Shown here in pieces: positions 28,085 to 34,371 of a DNA stretch of 34,492 nt (positions are counted from its first letter, which is position 1; each line of letters opens with the position of its first letter). The DNA comes from an uncultured Prochlorococcus sp. Lineage in GTDB: Bacteria; Cyanobacteriota; Cyanobacteriia; PCC-6307; Cyanobiaceae. Below the pieces are notes generated by a model that was not told where the DNA came from, did no database searches, and saw only the letters and a list, made by a program, of their open reading frames with translations. The DNA lies in assembly GCA_902576415.1 (NCBI GenBank), contig CACGVZ010000016.1:1-34492 (forward strand). The letters are read 5' to 3'. A program made the position numbers and the translations under genes.

Positions 28085-28270
28085 TTAGAACCACCATTTC
28101 CTATAGGGCTTTTTTAAAAATAAGATTTCTTCAGTCTCCCATCCTCCCTCCAACCACTCAAGATGCTCAAGTAATAAAGACTCACTTTCCCTTTTGCTTA
28201 ATTGCCCAATTCTATTAGCAATACCATCAAACCTTACTTTCATCAATTCCTCAATCTTGATGTTATTCAT
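28085..28270 (-). CDS. Small helical hypothetical protein (61 aa)
   Basis: Soluble. The stretches IKIEELMKVRFDGIANRIGQ and LSKRESESLLLEHLEWLEGG suggest two helices, and the end is KKPYRKWWF. It has no Cys and no membrane span. It converges with thiD at 18 bases. It is not recognised; it could be a small regulator or adaptor. Confidence 0.6.
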   Translation of the reverse strand: MNNIKIEELMKVRFDGIANRIGQLSKRESESLLLEHLEWLEGGWETEEILFLKKPYRKWWF

Positions 28271-28452
28271 AGGTTAAATAATAAATTTTTTCTACTCTTA
28301 CTTGTATACATTTTCTTGTCAACGATTTAATTTTATTTGTTTACTAGCATTTCTTAAATATGTATAAAATACAACTTTTTAAAACAGATAGTAATTAAGA
28401 CTTATTCACATAGATTTAATTAAAGACTAATTTATATAAAAATACTTTAACT

Positions 28453-28596
28453 ATGAATAAAAAAGAAACAGCAAAGCAAAAAACTATTTTAAATGTAGGC
28501 TATTGTGAAACGACCTCTGAATGGCTCAATAGAATCATTACTGAACTGGCAGATGAAAATAAAAATTTTGTAGATTTGTCAGTTATTTGTGCTTAA
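28453..28596 (+). CDS. Small hypothetical protein (47 aa)
   Basis: MNKKETAKQKTILNVGYCET, then TSEWLNRIITELADEN and an end KNFVDLSVICA. Soluble, with two Cys (GYCET and VICA) and one amphipathic helix. The composition looks coding. It lies in the gap between thiD and the cupin. Function is unknown. Confidence 0.5.
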   Translation: MNKKETAKQKTILNVGYCETTSEWLNRIITELADENKNFVDLSVICA

Positions 28597-28678
28597 TTTT
28601 TTAGAAAATATAGTTTATTTTGATTTTTTTTCAGTTAGCTTTTAAGTATAAGAGAAATTTAAAAGATATTTTTGTGAT

Positions 28679-29146
28679 GTGAATCCTGATAAAAAAAACA
28701 TAGAAATAATTAAACAATTCAATTTATCTCCTCACCCTGAGGGTGGATGGTTTAAAGAGATAGTAAGGAGTGAGAATTCTCTAATTAGGGAAGATGGCCA
28801 AAGTAGAAACTTTATTACGGGAATTTATTATCTTTTGGAGAGAGATGCAAAAAGTGCTTGGCACAGAGTAAAAAATGCGGATGAAATTTGGATTTATTTA
28901 AGGGGCGATCCTCTAAATTTATGGTGCCTAGATAATGATAATAAGTTAATAAGAAATTTAATTTTAGATTCCAATAATCCAGTAGAAATGATCCCATCTG
29001 GATATTGGCAAGCTGCAAAAAGTACAGGCGAATTTACTTTAGTGAGTTGTTGTGTTGGCCCGGGCTTTGATTTTAAGGATTTTGAATTACTCAGAAATAC
29101 AAATCATACTTCTAGATTGGATAAAGCAATTAATGATCTTATTTGA
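28679..29146 (+). CDS. Cupin protein, DUF985 / cupin_5 type
   Basis: 155 residues from a GTG start (an ATG one base earlier is in another frame and stops at once). Motifs are HPEGGWFKEIVRS (about 18-30), ITGIYYLLERDAKSAWHRVK (about 46-65), DEIWIYLRGDPLNLW and GPGFDFKDFELL near the C terminus, which are the signatures of the DUF985 cupin group (also seen in plants). A beta-barrel, often metal-binding, with unknown catalysis. It is cytosolic with no signal peptide. Confidence 0.85.
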   Translation: MNPDKKNIEIIKQFNLSPHPEGGWFKEIVRSENSLIREDGQSRNFITGIYYLLERDAKSAWHRVKNADEIWIYLRGDPLNLWCLDNDNKLIRNLILDSNNPVEMIPSGYWQAAKSTGEFTLVSCCVGPGFDFKDFELLRNTNHTSRLDKAINDLI

Positions 29147-29216
29147 GACATTTTTTTGTTTATATTTTTGAAATTATCCTCTAGATTTATAAGGCCACTC
29201 AATTAATCTATATTTA

Positions 29217-29594
29217 ATGAATCAAAATTCTGTCAAAACAATTGGTATTAATGATGAACCAAGAAAAGATTCATACTTAGTATATGTAAATCAGGCTGAT
29301 GGATTAAAAGGCATCCTTAATAGGGACTTTGATGAATGGTCAAATTTTGATAGTTGGGAAAGTATTTCAGTTCAGCAATGGATTTTTTCTAGAGCTTTAG
29401 AGGTTTGCAGAGGTAAGAAAATTGATATTAAATGCGACTGTTGTGAAAATAATGATTTAATCCCAAATGATTTTGAGAGTATTAAAAAAGAAAAATGTTT
29501 TGGTAAAAAAAGTGCTTACATGATTGAAAAAGTTGTGGATGAAATTGTATTAGCTAAGGCAAGAAGAGAAAGTGATGGAACATATTCTGCGTAA
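29217..29594 (+). CDS. Hypothetical protein with a Cys cluster (125 aa)
   Basis: Soluble. It has an acidic N terminus, NQADGLKGILNRDFDEWSN, a Trp-rich helix (SISVQQWIFSRALEVCRG), then the cluster KIDIKCDCCENNDL and a last Cys in KEKCFGK, and an end RRESDGTYSA. The C-x-C-C plus C pattern may bind zinc or another metal. It is not recognised. Confidence 0.65.
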   Translation: MNQNSVKTIGINDEPRKDSYLVYVNQADGLKGILNRDFDEWSNFDSWESISVQQWIFSRALEVCRGKKIDIKCDCCENNDLIPNDFESIKKEKCFGKKSAYMIEKVVDEIVLAKARRESDGTYSA

Positions 29595-29630
29595 GATTCA
29601 TAAATCTCTATGGAGTGAAAAATCTTTTAT

Positions 29631-29813
29631 TTACCAGTGAAAATTATCAGAAGAACCAATAGTTAAATTTCTTGTGGAAATCTTATGGAACTTGAAGTGA
29701 ACCGAATCACTGAACTCCTTTTCATCTGAGTAATTCACAAGATCCACTGGGTCGATGTTTTCATCGAACCATGCATCATATTCAATATGGTTTGGTTCAG
29801 CAAAATAACTCAT
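29631..29813 (-). CDS. Small acidic protein (60 aa)
   Basis: It starts MSYFAEPNHIEYDAWFDENI, with VDLVNYSDEKEFSDSVHFKF after it, and ends with a polar tail. It is soluble, with many aromatic and acidic residues. It converges with the 125-residue gene. It is not recognised. Confidence 0.55.
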   Translation of the reverse strand: MSYFAEPNHIEYDAWFDENIDPVDLVNYSDEKEFSDSVHFKFHKISTRNLTIGSSDNFHW

Positions 29814-29983
29814 AACCGATTAATAGCTAACAAAAAATTTATAAACGGTACATGCTATACCAAATAAAAATTCTTTTTTCGCAAATTCATATTGAAAAGG
29901 CTTAAAAATCTAAATTTAAAGATAATTTAAATGCTTTTTAAATAATGGTTTTTAAATTGAAATTACATTTATGATTTTTACTT

Positions 29984-30304
29984 ATGGCTTACTATCACGT
30001 TCATGGACTTATTCCTGATGGAATTTCTCAGTCCGAAGGTTACAAGATGTTTGAGCAGTATATTGCTTCCGGTGCACCTATGGATAATTTTGATGGATTT
30101 GAATTGGTAAGTAGATTCCATGCGCCTGAAACCGGAGAGGTTTTTGTTACTTTCAAGGCTGATAATCATTTAGCAATATCTCAACATTTTGGAGTGTGGA
30201 GAGCGAAATTTGGCCTTGATTGGAATATCACTGCTGTTTTAAATGATGATGAGGTTATTCAAAGAAACAAACAAGTTGCTGATGCTGTTGCTGCAATGGG
30301 ATAA
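29984..30304 (+). CDS. DUF3303-like small protein (106 aa)
   Basis: Soluble. It starts MAYYHVHGLIPDGISQSEGY, with MDNFDGFELVSRFHAPETG and GEVFVTFKADNHLAISQHF in the middle, and ends in a helix of Ala and Val (KQVADAVAAMG). The pattern resembles the alpha-beta DUF3303 family, probably related to dimeric ferredoxin-like folds. The family name is uncertain. The codon use is relatively G+C rich and the gene has its own strong terminator, which suggests good expression. Confidence 0.75.
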   Translation: MAYYHVHGLIPDGISQSEGYKMFEQYIASGAPMDNFDGFELVSRFHAPETGEVFVTFKADNHLAISQHFGVWRAKFGLDWNITAVLNDDEVIQRNKQVADAVAAMG

Positions 30305-30332
30305 TTCAATTGATTGACAGTCGATCTAGAAT

Positions 30333-30357
30333 AAGGAGCATCTAGCTCCTTTTTTTT
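30333..30357 (+). terminator. Terminator of the DUF3303-like gene
   Basis: GGAGC, the 5-base loop ATCTA and GCTCC form the stem, followed by eight T. It begins about 30 bases after the stop codon at 30304. Confidence 0.9.
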
Positions 30358-30376
30358 ATGTCTCTTGAAACAATTA

Positions 30377-30643
30377 ATGGCTAAATCTCATTGGTTGATT
30401 AATCCAAAAAGAACAGAAGTAAAAAGGTTTATAAAAAATGATAAGAGCATCGATGGTGTTTTTGAGTATATGTTTATAGATACTGGAAAAATAGTTGGTG
30501 TGTTAGGAAAAGAACCTCCTTTAATGACAACAACAGTTTCTGTAGATATAGATTTAGCTAGAGAAATTTATGAAAGGTTAATCTCTCAAGGTTGGAGGAA
30601 AACTGAGGAAGTTTGGAAAAAAGAGGGAGATAATTATGTTTGA
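30377..30643 (+). CDS. DUF1651-like protein, copy 2 (88 aa)
   Basis: The ATG at 30377 (MAKSHWLINP) is preferred over an in-frame TTG 12 bases upstream. It shares the layout of the gene at 20968: W-L-I near the start, R-F-I/Y, YMFIDTGKIVGVLGKEPPLM and a terminal GWRKTEEVW. The paralogues sit 9.4 kb apart in the same direction. Soluble, unknown function. Confidence 0.75.
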   Translation: MAKSHWLINPKRTEVKRFIKNDKSIDGVFEYMFIDTGKIVGVLGKEPPLMTTTVSVDIDLAREIYERLISQGWRKTEEVWKKEGDNYV

Positions 30644-30664
30644 ACTATTTAGCAAATAAAAAAA

Positions 30665-30814
30665 ATGAGAAGTTTACTATTGACTCCTATATTCAAACGT
30701 TTTAAAAAAAGTGCATTTTTCTTATCACTTAATCAGAATACTTGTCCAGTATATGATGCTGCAGAAATAAAAAAACAAGAACAACAAGAAGCTATTAAAA
30801 AGTTATACCCATAA
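30665..30814 (+). CDS. Small basic hypothetical protein (49 aa)
   Basis: MRSLLLTPIFKRFKKSAFFL, then SLNQNTCPVYDAAEIKKQE and a short basic end. The N terminus is hydrophobic-basic, and the C-terminal helix is rich in Gln, Glu and Lys. It follows the second DUF1651 gene by about 20 bases in the same direction and may share its transcript. Not recognised. Confidence 0.5.
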   Translation: MRSLLLTPIFKRFKKSAFFLSLNQNTCPVYDAAEIKKQEQQEAIKKLYP

Positions 30815-30863
30815 AAAAGGTCTTTAAAGTTAAACGATAAGAGTATTAACTAAATTAATTCGA

Positions 30864-30983
30864 CTAAATTATTAATAAGAATCTGAGTGCTAAAGGTAAC
30901 CATAGACATAGAAGAAGCATTAGTAAAATAGTAATAGCATGGATATTTGGAATGTAATACTCTTTTAAAATTTGTGTTTTCAT
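30864..30983 (-). CDS. Tiny membrane protein, second of a pair (39 aa)
   Basis: MKTQILKEYYIPNIHAITIL followed by LMLLLCLWLPLALRFLLII. A polar N terminus is followed by a strongly hydrophobic helix (about 15-39) with a mid-helix LWLPLALRF. It starts 3 bases after the stop of the preceding small gene, so the two look translationally coupled. Function is unknown. Confidence 0.55.
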   Translation of the reverse strand: MKTQILKEYYIPNIHAITILLMLLLCLWLPLALRFLLII

Positions 30984-30986
30984 AAT

Positions 30987-31076
30987 TTATCTCGCCTTTT
31001 TAAGTTTGATTTCTCTTCTAATAAGCAATGCTATAACTACAACACACATGTTCATTAGAAATACGTCTAATGGCAT
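30987..31076 (-). CDS. Tiny membrane protein, first of a pair (29 aa)
   Basis: MPLDVFLMNMCVVVIALLIR followed by REIKLKKAR. One helix (about 4-19) is followed by a basic tail (RREIKLKKAR), so the C terminus should be cytoplasmic. It forms a compact pair with the 39-residue gene. Function is unknown. Confidence 0.5.
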   Translation of the reverse strand: MPLDVFLMNMCVVVIALLIRREIKLKKAR

Positions 31077-31216
31077 TTAATAAAAAAGTCTCTACTTAAT
31101 TAATAGCAAGATTTTTGATCTACGAATCAAGAAATGATTACCAATATTTATTGGCTTAATAAAACGAATTTAAAAATTAAATTTATGCTTAAATATCTCA
31201 GAACTTTAACTATTAA

Positions 31217-31510
31217 ATGGTTTATTCAGAAACAAGAATAGTAATAGGTGGTCTAGCCCATGTACCTGTGCTTATTTTTATAGCCAATTTTATAAAAGTT
31301 AAGTTTGGAATTCAAACTGAAGAGATAGTAGTTAAAGAAGAGCCTTTTAAAATTATTGAGCTAAAAAACACCGCAGTTAAAGAAGGAAAAGCAGAAACTT
31401 TAAAGGAACTTTCAAATAAGCTTGATAATATTGAACAGAAGGCTGATGAGGTTTATGAAAAGGTAAAGAAGAAAAAAAAGGATAAGAAGAAGAAAAAAAA
31501 GAGTAACTAA
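31217..31510 (+). CDS. Membrane-anchored protein with a poly-lysine tail (97 aa)
   Basis: A hydrophobic N-terminal segment (about 8-26, IVIGGLAHVPVLIFIANFI) is followed by an acidic linker, a coiled-coil segment (about 55-80), and the tail VKKKKKDKKKKKKSN. The basic tail could bind acidic lipids, RNA or DNA. The gene converges with the next one and overlaps it by 4 bases. Not recognised. Confidence 0.65.
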   Translation: MVYSETRIVIGGLAHVPVLIFIANFIKVKFGIQTEEIVVKEEPFKIIELKNTAVKEGKAETLKELSNKLDNIEQKADEVYEKVKKKKKDKKKKKKSN

Positions 31511-31692
31511 ATTGAGATCCTATCAAGCATCAATATATCCTGAGCTTGGATTGTATCTCTCTTATCTCCATCTTCGGGATCTTGATAAGATTCAATTTCA
31601 GCTTGAACTTTTCTCTTGTAAACTCCCTTGATATAGTCAATTTCTCTGTACTCTTTATTTGAGATTGAGAATGGTGATCTTTTTAAGTTCAT
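31507..31692 (-). CDS. Small hypothetical protein (61 aa)
   Basis: It starts MNLKRSPFSISNKEYREIDY, then IKGVYKRKVQAEIESYQDP and an end QAQDILMLDRISI. Soluble, basic N terminus and acidic middle. It has no Cys and no membrane span. It could be a DNA- or protein-binding partner; the family is not recognised. Confidence 0.6.
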   Translation of the reverse strand: MNLKRSPFSISNKEYREIDYIKGVYKRKVQAEIESYQDPEDGDKRDTIQAQDILMLDRISI

Positions 31693-31719
31693 AACTTTTT
31701 CCTACTAAATAAGTTTTGA

Positions 31720-31857
31720 TTAGCTCCAGTTTTTATCAGATTCAACAAAGCTATCTAATGTTTGCTGATTCCTGATTTCTTCTTCAAGAAGTTCTTCTTC
31801 TGATCTTTCTTCAATCTCAGATTTATGATCTTCTTTTAGGGTGGATTTGGCAGACAT
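31720..31857 (-). CDS. Small acidic helical protein (45 aa)
   Basis: MSAKSTLKEDHKSEIEERSE, then a Glu-rich helix ending EEEIRNQQTLDS and an end FVESDKNWS. It is very acidic and probably one long helix. It lies in the same direction as the 61-residue gene, which starts 27 bases after its stop, so an operon is likely. Unknown function. Confidence 0.55.
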   Translation of the reverse strand: MSAKSTLKEDHKSEIEERSEEELLEEEIRNQQTLDSFVESDKNWS

Positions 31858-32000
31858 TTGCTCATGACGACTACAAACATGTTCTAACTAGTCAGGCAAG
31901 CTATCCGACTAATATATATGTACGGTTTGAGGAACTCCCTTATACGGATAAAGGATCAACAATTGAATATAAATATGGTTACTCTATTCGAGAATTTTGA

Positions 32001-32087
32001 CTATTTTTTCACTTTAAAAATTATCAGTAAAGGCAAACCAATAAGCATAAGACTTCCATCTATTAATAAGAAAGTATTTAGATTCAT
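32001..32087 (-). CDS. Tiny membrane protein in a coupled set (28 aa)
   Basis: MNLNTFLLIDGSLMLIGLPL followed by LIIFKVKK. One hydrophobic helix is followed by Lys. Its ATG overlaps the TGA stop of the upstream gene in the sequence ATGA (32084-32087), a classical sign of translational coupling. This makes the opposite-strand 66-residue frame unlikely. Unknown function. Confidence 0.55.
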   Translation of the reverse strand: MNLNTFLLIDGSLMLIGLPLLIIFKVKK

Positions 32088-32275
32088 TTTTGTATTACTT
32101 CGGGGTTATCCCAATTAAGAGTTATACCTTTTTTAAAAGGTTCTTTTTTCATATCATCCATCTCTTTTATGATTTTGTTGTAGTAGGCCAACTCTTCAGG
32201 ATCATTAGAACCAAGACCATAATTCATGGTCGCTGCAAGATAAATTCTGTGCATACGGTATGACGATAGTGGCAT
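32084..32275 (-). CDS. Small hypothetical protein (63-67 aa)
   Basis: The start is uncertain. ATG at 32275 gives MPLSSYRMHRIYLAATMNYG; TTG at 32287 adds four residues and overlaps the stop of the upstream frame as TTGA. The middle (SNDPEELAYYNKIIKEMDDM) is helical and acidic, and the end is GITLNWDNPEVIQK. Soluble, no membrane span. It lies in a set of three overlapping small genes downstream of tRNA-Thr. Not recognised. Confidence 0.6.
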   Translation of the reverse strand: MPLSSYRMHRIYLAATMNYGLGSNDPEELAYYNKIIKEMDDMKKEPFKKGITLNWDNPEVIQK

Positions 32276-32283
32276 TACTGATT

Positions 32284-32403
32284 TCAAGTTTTATCAAATA
32301 TATCTGAATTTTGGATAAAATGCTGATCTACTAGATCACATTTATATTGATCAATTCTGCAAGGATCCCCTGTCGAATCAAAGAAACAATATTTATACTT
32401 TAT
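32284..32403 (-). CDS. Small Cys-containing protein, apparent ATA start (39 aa)
   Basis: The frame (IKYKYCFFDSTGDPCRIDQY, then KCDLVDQHFIQNSDIFDKT) looks real, with well-spaced Cys (CFFDSTGDPC and KCDL). It has no ATG, GTG or TTG start. The only usable codon is ATA at 32403, preceded by AAAGG about 9 bases upstream. It could use a rare ATA start, be a gene whose start was lost, or be an artefact. Its stop overlaps the next frame in TTGA. It lies about 40 bases downstream of tRNA-Thr. Confidence 0.4.
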   Translation of the reverse strand: MKYKYCFFDSTGDPCRIDQYKCDLVDQHFIQNSDIFDKT

Positions 32404-32442
32404 TACTACTTACCTTTTTTCTCGTAGCAATACTTTTGGCCA

Positions 32443-32514
32443 TGCCCTCGTCGGGACTTGAACCCGAGACCTCTCCCTTACCAAGGGAGTGTTCTACCGC
32501 TGAGCTACAAGGGC
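32443..32514 (-). tRNA. trnT-GGT: tRNA-Thr (anticodon GGT)
   Basis: A 72-base cloverleaf on the minus strand. GCCCTTG pairs with CGAGGGC (one T-G wobble). The anticodon loop TTGGTAA gives GGT for ACC codons. The T arm has GGTTCAAGTCC. CCA is not encoded. Its 3' side faces the small genes at 32284-32403 and its 5' side faces the G+C-richer DNA to the right. tRNA genes often mark island borders in Prochlorococcus. Confidence 0.95.
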
Positions 32515-32739
32515 AATTTTAAAGTGGGCCGGGTTGGGCCAATCAAGACTGCCTGTAGCACAGTAATTCTGAAGTGTGCAAGATAAATTTAAACGGCCTA
32601 TCTGTGGCTGTCAAATTATTTCTAGGGAGTGCTGTAACTTATCTTCAGTCCACTTAAATCATGAATTTATACACCTGTATCTTTTGATGTTGATATCAGC
32701 TGGAGTTCAAACTATATTGAAGAAATTTTAAGCTTATAA

Positions 32740-32952
32740 ATGACCGACAGTTGCGAGGCGAGATGGAAACCGACTCAGAATCAGATTGATGATCTGATCC
32801 TTCCCGCATATACAGAAATGGCAAAGAAGAGTGTCGAATATATAGCTAAGTTTGAATGTCCTCCGGGGTATGTGGCTGACATGCTCAGAGATATCGCAGA
32901 TGCTATTGAATCTTCTCATCCTGAATCTGAAAGTGATTGTTCATGCTGTTAA
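32740..32952 (+). CDS. Small Cys-rich protein at the island edge (70 aa)
   Basis: It starts MTDSCEARWKPTQNQIDDLI and has a helix ending LRDIADAIESSH. The C terminus ESESDCSCC carries three of the five Cys. The third positions use more G and C (for example CTG, CCC, GCG) than in genes left of the tRNA. It has no signal peptide, so the Cys may bind metal. Not recognised. The 225 bases between the tRNA and this gene contain no clear gene. Confidence 0.6.
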   Translation: MTDSCEARWKPTQNQIDDLILPAYTEMAKKSVEYIAKFECPPGYVADMLRDIADAIESSHPESESDCSCC

Positions 32953-33107
32953 ATTCTGAGCTGAATTAGTAATTTCCTGTATTAGTTCTATACAGAAAAT
33001 GATAATGATTAGGCTTTTTCTGAAATTTTTCTTTGAAATTACTTGTGTTTATTGATTTTTGTTTATAAAAATGTAGTTATCGGGACAAATTTTGGAACTT
33101 TAATATT

Positions 33108-34220
33108 TTGGGATCATATAAAGTAAAAACCTTACACAAGGAAAAATCATTTTCTTTTTCAAGAATAGGACCTGATATTTACGGCTCCACTCATCCTCAG
33201 AATTTATTATCTGAAATAAAGGAAAGAGCGGAATTTCTATATGAGTTATTGGACAGGCATGTAATTTCCATAGACCCTTTCAGTAAAGATTGTCTTCTGC
33301 AACTTTTCAGGCTGGCGGCAAAATTTGAAAGTAACCCAAACAGATATATTTCGCATAACAGTCCCCTCAAGGGAAAGATACTCATAAATGCCTTCTACGA
33401 ACCAAGCACCAGAACAAGGTTATCGTTTGACAGTGCATGGCACAGGCTGGGTGGCGATTCAATAAATATCACCGATAAAAGTTCCACTGGAATTGCCAAG
33501 GGCGAAACCCATCTGGATATTGCTCATATGTTTAATAATTATGGTGACTGCGTTGTCCTAAGAGAAAGTGACAATGAGGCGATCTTTGAAATGACAAAAT
33601 CATTGAGAATTCCAATAATCAACGCCGGTAATGGAATCGATGAACATCCCACTCAGGCGATGGCTGATCTTTATACGATTTTTAAATGGAGACCGCATCT
33701 GGTTAACAAATCAATTGATGATAGTGAAAAAATAACCATTGGTATCATCGGAGTTCCATCACGTATGAGAACAGTCAGATCTCTTCTGAAATTATTCTGC
33801 AAGTTTCCATATTTCATAAAAAAAATTATTGTCATTTACGATGACAAATCCATTGATCAGAATGATCTATTTGATGAAGGCCAGCTGGAACAACTTATTG
33901 AATCTGATCTGAAGATTGAGCTGGAGACTGATATGCAAAAAGTACTGCCTTCCCTGGACGTTACCTATATAAATGCAATTGCATGGGTGGGAGAAAATTA
34001 TGAGGTTCATGGAAGTTCATTTAAATTGCACAGTGAGTTGCCATTTAAAAAAGATTCCATAATATTGCACCCACTTGCTCGTGGCCCTGAATTGTCAACA
34101 TCACTGGATCAGACCGCAAAAAATTGGTATTTTGCTCAGTCAAGAGGAGCGGTGTTTGTAAGAATGGCATTACTTACCTGTCTGATGGATAGAACAACAA
34201 GAGTGATGGATGTCGTTTAA
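33108..34220 (+). CDS. Aspartate-carbamoyltransferase-like enzyme with altered acceptor site
   Basis: Up to 370 residues. The frame opens at TTG 33108 (no ATG); a later TTG near 33249 would remove about 47 residues and give a normal PyrB length. The carbamoyl-phosphate motif FYEPSTRTRLSF, the SST-x-x-x-KGET loop, NAGNGIDEHPTQAMADLYTI and MRTVRS (for PyrB Arg167) are all present. PyrB's aspartate-binding R-x-Q (YMTRVQKER in E. coli, Arg229 and Gln231) is replaced by YINAIAWVGENYE, and HPLPR reads HPLAR. So carbamoyl transfer is likely to a different amine than aspartate. An asparagine synthetase follows 4 bases downstream. Confidence 0.8.
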   Translation: MGSYKVKTLHKEKSFSFSRIGPDIYGSTHPQNLLSEIKERAEFLYELLDRHVISIDPFSKDCLLQLFRLAAKFESNPNRYISHNSPLKGKILINAFYEPSTRTRLSFDSAWHRLGGDSINITDKSSTGIAKGETHLDIAHMFNNYGDCVVLRESDNEAIFEMTKSLRIPIINAGNGIDEHPTQAMADLYTIFKWRPHLVNKSIDDSEKITIGIIGVPSRMRTVRSLLKLFCKFPYFIKKIIVIYDDKSIDQNDLFDEGQLEQLIESDLKIELETDMQKVLPSLDVTYINAIAWVGENYEVHGSSFKLHSELPFKKDSIILHPLARGPELSTSLDQTAKNWYFAQSRGAVFVRMALLTCLMDRTTRVMDVV

Positions 34221-34224
34221 ATAG

Positions 34225-34371
34225 ATGTGTGGAATAGGCGGGGTTTTTAATAAATCAAAAGATAAATCTGTTGAGCCTCAGATTCTTGTGAATATGACGG
34301 CTATTCAAAGCCATCGTGGACCGGACGGTTTTGGATATAAATTATCAGATGATGCTTCTGGCTTCCATTGA
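34225..34371 (+). pseudogene. asnB: Asparagine synthetase (AsnB), N-terminal fragment
   Basis: It begins MCGIGGVFNKSKDKSVEPQI with the glutaminase nucleophile Cys2, and shows the SHRGPDGFGYKLSDD motif typical of the class II glutaminase. After SGF it meets a stop codon where homologues continue GHCRLSIIDL. The sequence beyond is the reverse complement of AsnB C-terminal code. It starts 4 bases after the carbamoyltransferase stop, so the intact locus was probably an operon. Confidence 0.8.

Noticed and set aside
31918..32118. 66-residue plus-strand frame
   Set aside because: It is opposite to the ATGA-coupled minus-strand genes at 32001 and 32084, and its sequence shows no domain or sensible pattern.
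34225..34371. A genuine short 48-residue glutaminase peptide
   Set aside because: The frame stops exactly where an inverted AsnB segment begins, which points to a broken gene or chimera rather than a natural short protein.
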